Source of the DNA: Thereva unica
Taxonomy: Eukaryota > Arthropoda > Insecta > Diptera > Therevidae
Reading direction: 5' to 3'
DNA: 64,000 nt
Assembly: GCA_949987705.1 (NCBI GenBank)
Contig: OX465283.1
Coordinates: forward strand, 47,530,953-47,594,952
The position numbers and the translations under genes are program-made. Shown here in pieces: positions 1 through 12,390 of the stretch (positions are counted from its first letter, which is position 1; every line of letters starts with the position of its first letter). Under the pieces are notes generated by a model, which was given only the letters and a program-made list of their open reading frames with translations, was not told where the DNA came from and did not search any database.

Positions 1-1930
1 GTATTTTTACAGTTTTAGATAGGTGGGAGTATTCTGCGTAGATTTCTGCCTTATTCATTAAAATATCTGATAGGGTTACAAATAAGATAAAAAAAATTAT
101 CCCTGAACTCACGAAATTCTCTCTACATCTGCACTCTTTCAAAGCTTTACATCGGAACTCATACGTCTTCATCTATAATAGAACATACGGTTTGTTAGAG
201 TTTCCTCATATTCTTCCTAAAGTACGAATATGAGTTTCCCAGATATAATTTTGAATAGCAAAGCTTCCCACACTCATTGAAAAACCGGGTGATTATATTG
301 GAGGATTGTAAAGAAGTAGAAGACAGCTTAGAACGATATTGCACTGAATCAGAAGCGCAAAAAACTGAATTAAACCAAAAAGTGGGCAGTGGTCAGAAAC
401 AGACTTTTTTAAATTCCATGCGTGGTGAATGTCCAGTTATGGTAAAATGATATAGTACGATCCGAGCAAAAATAACTCATACAGAACACACCAATTCGAA
501 CAAAACATTGAACATGCATATGAAGGCATGACACAAAGAGTTAACAATTATTAGACTAAGCAGATATGTTTTTTACAATTAATGTTCACATTCTGTCAAG
601 ACCACGTGCAGTATTTTGTTTACAAATAGAAAAAATAAATGTTTAATAACGTTAACACAAAATGGGATACGTCATGAAGGTATGTAGCTCAGTGAATACA
701 AATTATAGGCTTTCGCATGCTTAACGCGAATAAAGACATTCAAACCAACTAATAGCACAAATTTATATGCTAATCGTATACCTCGTTAAATGTTTGAAGG
801 AAAATCGAAGTTTTCTAGTGTGGATTTGTTATGACAAATTTTTTGTTGCAGTCAAGGCGCTACGGAAAATTTCACCAAAAATTTCCTATTATGAATAATT
901 TTCACCATTTAAAAATTGTTTCTTTTTTTCAAACAAATTTTTATGATTATAAGCGATAAAGATTTGTTTTCATTTTTTCTATAAAAACAAAAACAAATGA
1001 TATCTTTCAGCTGATATAATAAGTACGAAATGAAATTGCTGGTGGAATATCATCGTCGCATACAAAACACGCGTCTATATTGATATTTAAAATCAAACTT
1101 TCTTTTAATCTATTTATTTTTAGAACAACACGCGTAAATCAATTTTCCAGCTCATGTGAATTTTTTGTTTTATGGGAATTATTCATAATTTTGCGTTATG
1201 GGACGCAGTGGGCTTGGTTGTGAATTTTATATGTAAAGAAGTAATTTGAAAATATGAAAAACAAGAAATTCATTTAAAATACACTGTATTAGTTTTGAAG
1301 ATAAGATAGGGGGCCACCGAAAAACCTTGTAATTCGAAACATAATTAAATGCATAAAACCTTGCAATATATGACAGACTTGTTTATGGAAGGCTTGGTCT
1401 TGTAGACGAATAAATCTTGGTATTGGCAGCCTGAATTTTGTGCACTTATCCGTATTCGACCTACTTTCCATGGCAGTTAAACACACGGCACGGCCCTGCT
1501 TATACCATAGCATAGCATGTATATCGAAGAGTTTTCGGCCGAATCTGTGCAAAAACGTTCAAATGATTAAATTCGTAGATATACTGCAAAAGAAAAAACG
1601 AGCTAAGCCTAGAAGATGCTAAAAAACATCATGACGAAGATAATGCATCTGCATCGTCCTTAGAGGTGAGATTCACTTGTACTTTGAGAGATGTCTCCGT
1701 TGAGTCAGATGACAGTCAAAATCGTGAGAGTAAGTATGTATGAGGTAGTCGATTTGTAGCAATAGTTGTGAAACCTTTTCGACTTTATAGCCTTTTGTTG
1801 TGCTATTCTTTGCAGCCTGACACGTTTCTCACAAGATATATCACAATTTAATCCAGTTTTCTAGATGCTACGTTTCTGCGCACATGACTGAACTGAAATC
1901 ATGGCTGCAAAGAAATGGTAGCAAATAGCT
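1..1930. other. AT-rich stretch without a supported gene
   Basis: No open frame of convincing length or composition is present. Around 350-545 on the plus strand a broken frame reads like the end of a BED/C2H2-type finger (motif H-x-N-S-N-K-T-L-N-M-H-M-K-A followed by a stop and H-K-E-L). This could belong to a hAT transposase related to the relic at about 2 kb, but the link is weak. The short frames at 1289-1622 overlap on opposite strands and match nothing I recognise. Confidence 0.4.
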
Positions 1931-1939
1931 TCATCATGA

Positions 1940-2450
1940 CTGGTAGAATGAAGTTCTTGATTTGATGGCTACTAGAGTATTTTCGAAAATCATGGAAGGA
2001 ACAAGAGCTGCTGAATTTGTTGCTATTACACTACACGAACTTCGGATATTTGCAGTGTCCGTTTGTCTGGGAATCATTCCTGAAGATGAGGAAGTGAATA
2101 TGTATTTTATTGGATTCTTTTCAAACTGCGGACAGTAAGGCAGATACCTTATTTGATATCTGGTCATTCACATTTTTGACAAATACAAGTTGCCACTCTC
2201 AAAACTCAGAGACCAGTGGTACTGTGGGTTTCTAATGTTTCTGAACAAATAACAGGATTATAATCACGAATACTTAAAGACGCACCCCCAACTTTTATTT
2301 GTGTACCAATGCCCATAATCCATAATCTCAATCTTGTAGTGCAAGATGGAATTGAAAAGGTTATAAAAGCAAGAAAATTCATTGGAACTATAAAAGATTT
2401 GATAAACTTCGTTCGAGGCTCGCCGAAACGGCATAGATAGTCGAATGATC
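1940..2450 (+). pseudogene. hAT-type transposase relic (ZMYM1/DUF4371-like core)
   Basis: Pieces in different frames follow the order of a hAT transposase core. An acidic stretch reads E-E-V-N-M-Y-F-I-G-F-F, then K-A-D-T-L-F. Next comes L-R-D-Q-W-Y, corresponding to the family's C-R-x-Q-x-Y-D-G-A block, followed by S-N-V-S-E-Q-I-T-G-L. Last is the block I-I-H-N-L-N-L-V-V-Q-D with I-G-T-I-K-D-L-I-N-F and S-P-K-R, which fits the family's H-x-L-N-L and S-P-K-R signature. At least three frame changes and several stops make it a dead copy. No terminal inverted repeats or 8-bp duplication were found. Assignment is from motif order, so the subfamily is uncertain. Confidence 0.55.
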
Positions 2451-5400
2451 GAAGGTTTTTACTTCTTAGTCTTCAGGGACAGTTCCGATTTTGAAGATTT
2501 TTTTAAATGCTTAATTTATATTATATTTTTTGTAATCAGAAACATTTCAACGTGCGCAATTCAATTAATTGGCCGTATGCCACCCGCTAAAAATAATCCG
2601 TTTTTGAATAAAAGTCAATAGGCAAGTCTTATTATAAAATAGTGTTTACAAAGTTTGTAGATTATGCGATTATCTACAAAAAAAGATATAATACATCAAT
2701 ATCAAAAATCTCTAATACAACTTTTGATTAGAAAAAAAATTCGAACGAATCCTTTGGAAAATTTTCAAACATTCGCCATTTTGTTTCTAATTGATGTAAA
2801 CAGTTCGGATAAAGTTTCATAGTTAGAGAATTAGTTAAACTGGATTATGCTGAAATCGATATCTGCAATATTAACTGTAATAAGGCGAGTTAAATTGTAA
2901 ATTTTGTTCAAACAGCCCATATGAAAAAATGCATTTTTATGACTAGATTTGTCCAAACTTCGACCAAAATCAACTCTAGATGCATTTTTCGAACCTCAAT
3001 CGATTGCTATTAGTTTCAACCGGTTATCTCATTTCCATCACTTTCTCCATTTCGAGAGCACTTTTTGGGAATGCGCTGCAGGCCTATAGTAATAAATGCT
3101 TAGACGGACCAGTTCTAGCAAAATATCGCAAAACAAATCGAACTTCTATCGAAAAATCGAAAAATATCGCACTTTCACATTTGGGGCCAATAATGTATGA
3201 AAAAATACTCTTTTTGTGATATTTTGATTTTTGCCATTTTTAGATGCAATACTTTTGAATGGAATAAAAAATATTGGAAGAAGCCCATTGTGCGCAGAAT
3301 ACAAAACGGGTACGCAACTGCCAAAAAATTTGTATGCGGCCTTTTTTAGAACTAGAAGAAACAAGAAGAAAGTCATGCTTAGACAGCCCCAATACTTCAC
3401 TTTTCAAAGGTCTAGTATCTGCGCAAATTTTTCCAAAAAACAGCGATTTTCTGTCTGACTTGAAGGGAGTATAACGATTAATAATTTTGAAATCATTTTT
3501 TAAAAATGTTTGCCATTTACACTGTAAAAAAAATTTTATTGTCAGTTTCAATGTACAGTAATGATTACACACTTATTGAAATATAACTGTAAATTTTTGC
3601 AATATATATAACTATAAATTTTGTAACTTTAAACGAAGATTTGCTTCCACTACTTTTTTGACAATTATCTCAGATTTTTTTTACAGTGTAGATTTTTTTC
3701 TGTGCAAATTCATATTCCGTATTTATATTTTACTTTTTAAAACTTCTTTTTGAGTTCCCTATAAATTTATTTATTCTTAAACTTACTTATGACAAAATAT
3801 TCACTCATAAAATAATTTATTATTAATTAGAATTTTTCTATCTAATAAAACAGCACTTTTTAATAAAATATACCAAATTTAGTAACTGATATAGGAAAGT
3901 GCAAAAACTAATCACAAACTGGCATCCTTGAAATCATTCTATTTTCACTCCCACTTTCTTAATTTTTTTAAAAAACCTAATTTTTTTGTATTTAAATTTT
4001 TAACTATTATTTCCACTATAATTAAATTTTCCGCTTACCCAAAACAGCCGCTAAAAATTGCCTCGATTTTTGTACTGGTTCCATTCTAGATGATTTTCTC
4101 TCGCCTAGATCGAAAGAACTAACTTCTTGATATTTAGTTTGTTCAGTTGAACTCATTTATCTTCTCCAAAAGCGGAATGGTACCAAACGTGATGTTAGTT
4201 GGAAAACAAACACACTATCAAAATGAATAAGAAGAAAATAGAATAATACATTTAAAATATAAACTTTAGATAATTCACAAATTCACACTCATTACTTTCA
4301 ATACAAACATACATTAAATATTATGTTTTTTTGTTTTGAATCATATATGGAAAATAACGAATTTATCAACGGAAAGTAGTTATTTTCCGGTTAATTTAAT
4401 ACAATTAGTACTTCGTTTAAAAAATGTTTAAACATAAAAAAAAATTAACACCAAATTTTGATAAATAAAAAAAAAAACATTGTTCTTAAACATCACTTAA
4501 CACAAATTTACTTGTGATCTGTTGATTTTTATTTTTATATTTTTATTTGTTTTGAAAAAGTTGGGGAAAAGGCGTCTATTTGACTGCTGCGCGACGACGA
4601 CGTCTAAAATATATTCAAAGATCAGGGCACAATATTCTCACTGGCAGAGCAACAGCAACTGTTCAAATTCCAGCCTTGATGCTGATAATCCAATTGTTCT
4701 AGTTAATTGGAAAATCGTATCAAATGATATTTATTTTTCTCTCAGATTAGATTTCACACATAAACCGACAGTCGTTATCAAAAACCAGCCAAAAATATTC
4801 AATTCATAAATTTTAAATATAATCACCACCAAACAAAAATATCCAAACAAAAAATCCTCTCCTTCGCACTTACGTTTTCCTTTTTTGTTTAAAAAAAGAA
4901 ATTATTAATTCCAAAATTTTCCAAAAATTATCCCTTTAGCGGATACCTGAACCCTTTAAAAATGCAATTAACCGTTGGGCGCGAAAATCTTAAAGAAAAT
5001 GAGGCATCGTCTTCTGGGCGAAGTCTTTAAATACAATCGATCGTAGAATGTCTTATCGAATCGAGTTACCTAATACTATATATCTATTATGTACGAACGC
5101 ACTTACTCGCTCTTTCGGCATTTTCTTAAGAAAACTAACTTCAGTCGATGGCTTCCATACTACTATCTACGAAAGCACTTCAAAATTCATTCTTTAAGAA
5201 TGAAAAATTCCGCACAGTTTTCGCGCAAATTTTTTTTTTTCATGATCCTTATGTGATTGTGAAGATCGATCATCGATCACGGCTGTTACATGTGATAGCG
5301 TGAATATCGTAAAACACGTGAATCGTGTGAAGTGCTGAACGACTGCGGATTAAAAAAAGTTATTATGGGGAAATTTTTTTGTTGACATCCCCTCCACTTT

Positions 5401-6430
5401 AATCGCAATAATTTCCATGCCATCAAAGAAAAAACAATGCTGTTATCGACACACCTGATTTTGGTTTTTAGTGGATCCAATCAGCTAGTGATTTTCAGTA
5501 TCGCGGCGGATATACCTGAAACCTGGACTAGTAAGCTTAATCTGATTTTTTCTGACTTAGCTTTTACTTGAACAGCACGTGTGTATGAATGTTGGAATTT
5601 ACGTATTAAGGCTAAAGTTTAGAATCACCTGTGCGGAGGTGTATGATTATGGAAGCTTTGATTTGATAGATTCGGTAGCGATTCACTCAAGTTTGATTAT
5701 TTGATTAATGAATCAGTTGCATTTTGATTTGAAAAATTGAGTCTATGATTACCTCTGGAAAATTAGAAGTTATTGTTAGATTTTATTGATGCACATAAAT
5801 GCTTTGGTTCTTACCTATTCTTAATTCGAAAAATATTATTTAGAGCTAGTGAACCCTAGTAGTTGCTAGTAATTTTTTTTATAACAATCTTATTGTTTAT
5901 GTATTGATTTTAATTTATTCCAGCAGTACCTATTTAATTCTGTTTCCTTTACCTTAAACGTTCAAAACTATTTTTTTAGTATGAAGTAGGTACTCAGCAT
6001 AATTTCCCAGGTGTATTTCTGTTCCTCCCCTGTGAGCGCCAAAAAAGCGCGAAATTGTTAAAAATATTAAATTGCTCATCAAAATTTTAACTGGCCACCT
6101 CGAATCCAATAAAACGGGTGACCCAATCCTCCATGCATTTATCGAAGACTGCTTGAGTCTCCTTCAGGTTCTTTGGTGATTCAGTTGTATAGGAGTCATA
6201 ACACTCTGACGAGGGTGTCGCCCGCTAGCCTCCGATTGTGGTTCAGCCAGCAACTTAAAAAACTTATACAACATCCTACCCTAAGTCTTAACTCTTGACC
6301 CTAAGCCTTGACCCTTTCACACAAATAAAAATAAAAAGTTTAATGAAGTAAAATGTAAAAAATAATTTTGCATGTAAAGTTTTTATTGCTGCAGCTATTT
6401 ACTTAAATGTAAAAAAGGGAGCAGCCATTT
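2451..6430. other. AT-rich non-coding stretch
   Basis: Nearly 4 kb with only short frames that overlap on both strands (for example at 2980-3572) and A/T runs. I see no exon with splice signals and no recognisable element ends. The part at 6090-6310 is less AT-rich and may be a decayed repeat, with a local ACCCTAAG / GACCCTAAG repetition, but I cannot assign it. Confidence 0.4.
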
Positions 6431-6479
6431 CAACCTAACTTAGCCCTAGAAGTTGTCATTAGAAGAACAGCATTGACAG

Positions 6480-7300
6480 CATTGGAACATTAATTAACAA
6501 GTCGGTGAAAATATTGGGTTAGGCTGAAGATCTGGACATAGTAAGTAGATCACTATTAGAACCGAAGGAATACTATATAAGTCTAGAAAACGCCGCTAAA
6601 ACATGGGTTGAACAATTAATCAAGACAAAACTAAAGAAATGTTGCAGACTAGCCCAGAAAGGACACGTCTAAGGACCAATTTTGTGATAGATAGCTACAA
6701 TGTAAAGATAGTGAAGAACTTTAAATACCTAGGAACAATAGTGTCATCAACAAATGAAGAGCTGGAAGAAGTTAAAAGCAAAATACATCCGAGCAATCGA
6801 AGTTTCTATTCACTGCGTAAAGTACTTCAATCAAGAGCGTTACACAGGAAAACTAAATTTGAACTACACAAATCTCTTATAAGGTCTGTGGCTTGCTATG
6901 GCTCGGAGGTGTGCACCATGACCCAAAAAGTCGAGAACTTATTAGGCGCTTTTGAGGAAAAAAATCTTAAGAGACATTATTGGCCCATTAAACACGTAAA
7001 CGGTATCTGGAGAACCAGATACAATGACGAACTGTACCAAATCTATGAAGAGATAGACATCGTCAACTATATTAAAATAAATAGACTACGATGGGCAGGA
7101 CATGTAGAGCGAATGCCGGAAAGCAGAGCAATGAAGAAGAAGGAATCATATTCGGTGACCGAGGAAAATATGGTTTAAAGCCGTAGAAGCAGACGCTACA
7201 CACTCGTTGGGCCTTCGAAATTGGAGGACTCTAGCCAGTGAGCGAGAAGGTTGGAGGAGAAAACTGGCTCGATTTGAGATGTCGTGCCATTGAACTGAAC
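6480..7300 (+). pseudogene. RTE-like non-LTR retrotransposon, 3' part of reverse transcriptase
   Basis: The piece starts at the RT catalytic box, decayed to A-E-D-L-D-I-V-S-R-S where the family has Y-A-D-D-I-D-I-V-G-R-S. After a frame change it continues through N-Q-D-K-T-K-E-M, F-K-Y-L-G-T-I-V-S-S, S-L-I-R-S-V-A-C-Y-G-S-E, and R-L-R-W-A-G-H-V-E-R-M. It ends at the usual C-terminal block L-G-L-R-N-W-R-T-L-A-S-E-R-E-G-W-R. A 179-codon stretch at 6639-7178 is still open. This order is characteristic of the endonuclease-reverse transcriptase proteins common in insect genomes. The endonuclease and the RT fingers/palm are missing, as expected for 5' truncation. Confidence 0.8.
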
Positions 7301-9470
7301 TGATACAGGGCAGTGCTAATGACGTAATTAGTTGATGCGATATTTTACTTTTGGAGGCTGAATCGGTTTCTAGTTGTAACACTTTCATGTCTGCCGCTGT
7401 TAATCACAGGGTAACGCTTTAATTTACCCTTTACTGGACAGTATGCTGGCTTATATCACGGAACCAAGTTAGTCTTGGTCTTGATCTTGCGAAATCGGTT
7501 GGAAGGTTGTCCGTTTAAGTTTGGACCTGAATCATACTGCAAACGTAAAATTTCCTGAAAATCGTTTCTATAAATTTTTTTTACCCTGTCCAGTTAAAGA
7601 TTTGCTTTTATTACTATGATTTGGTGAGGAAAAACATTTGGGAATTATATCTGCCGCCTGGGGTATCAACTCCACCAGTATCTCATCAAAGTTAATCAAG
7701 AAATCCGCAGATGAGCTTGAACGCATAAGAGGAAATGTAAATGTCACCGTACTGACCAAGGGAATAGGAAGAGAGGGTTCAAACATGAATGCCTATTCAG
7801 TGGCAGAGATAGATCTCTTAAGAGACAATGTGGGATGGGTAGGATTAACAACATACAGCACATGCTTTTGTCATTCGTAGACATTAAGTGTTAGCCAGAG
7901 CAAACCAAATCAACTACCACCTCTCGACGCTCATTCCTATTCCTACGTTTTTGATATTCACGATTCATAATAGATATTCTGCACGTTTCAGTAATTCGAC
8001 ACACAAAATTTCGTTTGAAACACAAACTGAACTCTCTTTGTTTGTTTCATTGCTTATTAACATAAACAAATGCTGCAGACACAGAGTGCCAGGTGGGCCT
8101 CGAACTTCAGGTGGTAGCTTGGTACAGTCTAATAAATTGATAGAATAGAGGCCATTTTACTCCCTCTTTTATCGCACAGAAATTTGTGTGCCTTTTGTCT
8201 CTGTTGCACGAATTTCTCCACTTTGCGTTTGGCCTGTATTAAAAGTTGAAATGTAGCGACATCTTTATGTGCATCATTGAGATGTTAAATTCCCTAGGCT
8301 TTTTACAAAATGAATGTATTGAAAAATACTGGTATTTAAGGATATTGAAAATAAGCTGAATCATTTTTAGATATTGTATAAAATTGTAAGTTTTTAAGCA
8401 ATTTTATTTATATAAGATACTGACCTTTTTGTAAATGAAGAAGGTATATTGTATGTTATTAGAAATTGGCGGTTGACATTATTTAAACATCTAATACCAA
8501 TAGAATTAAAAAAAAACTATTAATTTTAGGTTTTTTGGGTATTGTTGTGGTTTCGACAAAGCTTTTGCCTTTGCTTGACTGGGTTAGAAACCGTGGAACA
8601 CGCTTTATTGTAAATGGAAAGCACTCACTGTTTCAATTGAAGTTTCTTTAAACAATTATCTTAGTATAACCAACATTTGTAAAGTCGGATAAAATGAAAA
8701 ATAATCGCTGAAAAGGATTTATGTATATAAAAGAAAAAAAAATTTTTTTTACAAATTTCTCTTATTTATTTTTTGAAATTAAATAATCTTTCTTGAGAAA
8801 TGGGCGGCTGATCATACAAGTATGATAACCTTATCTACTTTATCAACTAAATACTTCTTTTTTACAACAAAACTATTTTGTATGTAACTAACTACTCGGT
8901 ATTTAGTGCTCTTGAATTACACAATTCATTTCATTGATATCAGATCATATCTTATTATGCAATATCGTTAAACGAAACGAAACGATGCGATGGTAGCTGC
9001 TGTCTTTTTACACCGTGATCCAGATCAGATTAGCCAAGCATAAAAGAACGGAGTTGGATCATGGAAGAAATTTAGTTTTTTAAAGTTGTATTTCTGAGTT
9101 TTGAAGTAATTTATATCAGTTTTCGTATAACAGATTTTGCCCCAAATCTTTTCTGTAATAATAATAATACATGGTATCTATTCGAGCTGTTAACCTGCGG
9201 CCTCTCGGGTTCCTGATCGCAGTCCTGCCTTTATTCTGTGGGGAAGGAGCTCACAAACGCATGGCTCAGGTGTGCTCCGTGTTCTCCCAATTCTACTCCG
9301 GCCATCCTTGCCCACCAGGGGCCAGGCGGTCCAGAAACTCTGGGCAGAGTGCTGCTGTCTGGGACTACTTCTTGGCTTGACAGACTACTGACCGCCGTAT
9401 TGCCTTCGGTCTGTTGGAAAGAAAGAGGAAGGTCAATCTTGGCAGAGCCTCCATATCGGAATAAGACCAC
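7301..9470. other. Unassigned stretch
   Basis: Short frames at 7568-7880 overlap on both strands and have no recognisable motif. The sequence around 8060-8110 is locally GC-richer. I see no element ends, splice-bounded exon or repeat structure that I can support. Confidence 0.35.
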
Positions 9471-9479
9471 AGGGTGCGA

Positions 9480-10080
9480 CCGATGCCCAGAAGTGATCGT
9501 TAAACGATAGTGAAAAAACTACAGTCCCTGCCAGGCAACCCTCACTCAGGGAGCTTATCAGTGATCTGATCTCCAATCTGGAGATCTTTTTTAAGTCTTC
9601 GAAAACGTAGCTACCTAGTGTGCGCTGCCTGGAATTTGTACAGGAAGTGAACAAGTGCTTCTCTATAGTTCGCCTCTACACTGCTATCAGACAACAGACG
9701 CTGAACGGGATGCCCAATGCCCACCTTGGCAACGTGGTCTGATGATTGCCGTGATTCTGGCAAAATCTTGCTGGGGTCAGTTTAAGAGGCCCATTATTTT
9801 TTCTTTGTTGTAAATCAGCCAAGTCGCCCTAGAGATAGTGCAAGTCCTCAGTGCTCTCCACTTTTGGCGGACTAGCAGAAGGTGGTACTCAAAAATAGCG
9901 TTTTTGACTCCGTCTATCGGTCTGCTGACCATCTCGGTCTCCGCGCTCCGGAGAGACTCTCTGATTGTCTAAGTAGTCGGCTTTCTCATTCCCCTCTCAT
10001 GACCGCGAACCCAGATGAGAATTTCGTTATGCTTTCTACTTAGCCTGCCTAGACAGACTTATAAAGTTGCTTTGTCCGTA
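9480..10080 (-). pseudogene. Non-LTR retrotransposon relic: RNase H end and C-terminal tail
   Basis: On the minus strand the sequence reads L-I-W-V-R-G-H-E then N-E-K-A-D-Y-L, matching the W-V-P-G-H-x-G-x-x-G-N-E-x-A-D block of a LINE-encoded RNase H. About 300 bp further it reads L-G-S-Y-V-F-E-D-L-K-K-I-S-R-L, the C-terminal block that follows the Cys-His motif in jockey/I/R1-type elements with RNase H. Several frameshifts and stops separate the parts. The region continuing down to about 9170 on the same strand is probably its 3' UTR. The clade cannot be fixed without alignment. Confidence 0.65.
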
Positions 10081-10082
10081 GG

Positions 10083-10125
10083 CAGTGCCGGCTTTAAGTA
10101 TTTTGGCGCCCGGCGAGCTATTTTT
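10083..10125. repeat. hAT-like terminal sequence (CAGTGCCGGC...TTGGCGCCC)
   Basis: The sequence CAGTGCCGGCTTTAAG followed by TTTTGGCGCCCGG resembles the termini of non-autonomous hAT elements, which start with CAGNG and often carry GGCGCC just inside. A second TTGGCGCCCTAGG stretch lies at about 10540 in the same orientation. It would suit the inner part of such an element, but no matching inverted end is visible. Confidence 0.35.
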
Positions 10126-10129
10126 ATGT

Positions 10130-11865
10130 GCCTTATTTTTTTAAATATTTCTTTTAGGTAGATTACATATGTTATTATGAACTAAATAAAAGATGACGCA
10201 ATATTAAGTTCGATGAAGCTCCGTTTATTGCAAAGCCGGGTAATAGTTGACGTTTTCAGAGCATCAGAAAAGGCTTTGTTTTAGTACAATGGACCGTTTC
10301 CACGTAGCCCCAATTTTGAGTTTGAGTGAGCGAGAAAGCTCTGCAGTCTTTCTTCTTTAAGCCCAAAAGAATAAAAGAGAGAACAATAGAGGGTCCTATA
10401 CCTCTCTCGCTTGAACTCGTAAGCAGGATAGAAGGGCTCTGGAACTTCCTGTTAACCTCTTATGGCTCCCAAGAGCTACTATTGCCCAGCACTGATTTAT
10501 TTCCGTTAATACGCTTTTCGGCGGTAGTGGTGGCGCCCTCTTGGACTTGGCGCCCTAGGGGGTGGCCCGTGTTCTTATATTTATCGGATCTAGTTTGTTC
10601 TTTCAGAAATCGATACGTTATCAATCTTGAAAGTGGAAGTCTAAGGTAGAACGTCGTAGAACTTTAGATTTATATAGAAATATGATGGAAATGGAAACTC
10701 ATTATATAATTTCAAAATAAAGAAGATGCTGGTTGATGAATGAATTCAGATTAATAATATTTACAAATACCAAATCAATGATATATAATCCCCTCTTATT
10801 ACTCAAAAATTAATCACTGCTATTAAAATCCTTAATCCAAAATAAATAAAATCTGTTGTAGAAATCTTAAACTAAAAATATCTAAGCAAAACAAACAATT
10901 TCATTTTCGCAAAAATCAATCAAGATGAAAGAGGAGACTTCGTCCATCCATCAAATGTTGACTAAATTGTTAATTCGGGGTTGAGTTCTGTCAAGTTCAA
11001 AATTCACCTGTCGATTCATCTGTCGATTTAATCCGCGAGTAAACAGACCTGCAACATCGTCTTAAGGTTAACAATTTGATACCAATTAAAAGCGTCGTGG
11101 TAATGAATAAATTGACTGACTGCAGCTATCTAATGTCGGATGCACAGAGCGAACGGAAATTATTGCTTATGGGAAGTTGATATTGGACAAGCTCAATTCA
11201 TGACGGACAAATTTGTTTAGAGATTGAACAAAAATACTATTTGATACCATTCTCGGTTTAATGGCACAATTTTAGACGCGATTTAAATGCAAATTAAAGG
11301 TTGAATCATTTGTTGAGTGTTTAGTCAGGTAACCAATTGTGATCCGAATATAATCTGATTCTTCTAACTAAGAAATCAGGAATGTGTTTTGCAGTGTTTT
11401 CTTTTTATTTGGACAGAAAATCAAGCCCAGTTGACAAAATACATTTTGAAAAGTTATTCTCTAGTTTATAGGGATTTGTTAAAATTTAATAAAAATATGT
11501 CCACCATAAACTCCTTATCGCGTTGACTTTTCAAATACAAATAATTTACAATTCCTCATCGTATTGTATAATTGATACAAAATTTGCTTATCTTAAATGT
11601 TATAAAATAAAATTTCAATATCAATGGTCATTAAATATTTGCTTATCGAACTCCAATTTTAATCGCTGTTTGTACTATGTATATAAATACAAAAATATGA
11701 AAATATTTATTTATTTTTATCACATCGGCCTTGCTGCTTGCTTGCTTTATTTTGCCCTTCGAGCTAAGAATTGTTAAAATCTTAGTTCTAAGTTAAGGAA
11801 TCGTCCCTTGTGCAGAAAGTTTAGTATGTTCCAGTAAAATATTAGATCGGAGAATAACGCAGACT
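10130..11865. other. Unassigned AT-rich stretch
   Basis: A 107-codon plus-strand frame at 10326-10649 has no family motif and lies in what may be a decayed non-autonomous hAT copy. The rest is AT-rich with no supported exon or element end. Confidence 0.35.
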
Positions 11866-11869
11866 ACAA

Positions 11870-12185
11870 ATAGTTGATGGACCTTACGTTTGAACTCTTG
11901 GTTCTTGAGTTCAGCAATATATGCTGCTAAAGACTATTCGATTTGTTTTTATGAGAAAAATGCTCCACATGCTTAACTTATCCTTTCTCTCTAATCTTCA
12001 AATCAAGCTTACCCACTAGACATTGCATCATGACTTGAAGAACACGACGGACTAATAACGGACTAAAGGGTGATTCGTAAGCCTGATCTTATAAAAAAAA
12101 AATTTTGGAATGATCATTGTAGTAGGGGTTTTGAGGGGTGGCTCTAGTAGACGTCGATGAACCTTGCGTTTGAACTCTAAAGGGG
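11870..12185. repeat. Fragments of a recurring LINE 3' end, in both orientations
   Basis: The part at 11960-12110 (plus) shares a distinctive tail with 35650-35755, 39845-39975 and 55440-55505. It carries CTTCAAATCAAGCTT, then ATGACTTGAA-GACACGACGG-CTAATNGTACAAAGGGTGATTC in degenerate form, ending in an A-rich run. Flanking it at 11877-11905 and 12150-12180 are short minus-strand pieces reading GATGAACCTTGCGTTTGAACTC. That is the reverse complement of the F-K-H-K-V-H-R-H coding block of the same family. The three pieces therefore look like rearranged scraps of one family. Confidence 0.55.
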
Positions 12186-12390
12186 ATTCTACACCATCAG
12201 TTCAGTTGTCCGTTCAGTCTCAATTTCAGTTCAACTTTCAGTTAAACTGACATGTGGACTGGAAGAACTGAAGAGAATACTGAACTGATAACTGAACTGA
12301 GGCTCCATTGGAATCTCATCGAGCCCAGTTCAGTTAACAGTTAAAATGAAAAGTAACTGACGTCTAAACAGTCTTGCTTGTTCACGTTTG
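12186..12390. repeat. CAGT-rich, self-complementary patch
   Basis: Dense repetition of CAGTT / AACTG and GTTCAGT / ACTGAAC on both halves makes the segment partly palindromic. Similar composition recurs at 29505-29630 and 29990-30075. It may be a decayed foldback element or simple-sequence decay. No coding potential. Confidence 0.45.

Noticed and set aside
3146..3572. Cluster of overlapping frames on both strands that could be an exon
   Set aside because: Frames overlap antiparallel, have low complexity, and show no family motif or splice signals.
6280..6320. Telomere-like repeat (ACCCTAAGTCTTA, GACCCTAAG)
   Set aside because: Only two or three irregular units, and not the insect TTAGG repeat in array form.
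7568..7880. Overlapping frames of 72 and 80 codons
   Set aside because: Antisense to each other with no recognisable domain. Most likely chance.
10101..10113. TTGGCGCCCGGCG looks like a retroviral tRNA-Lys primer-binding site
   Set aside because: No LTR border, polypurine tract or gag/pol frame is near. The GGCGCC phrase is better explained as part of a hAT-like end.
10326..10649. 107-codon frame as a host gene
   Set aside because: No motif; flanked by hAT-like GGCGCC phrases and probably part of a decayed repeat.
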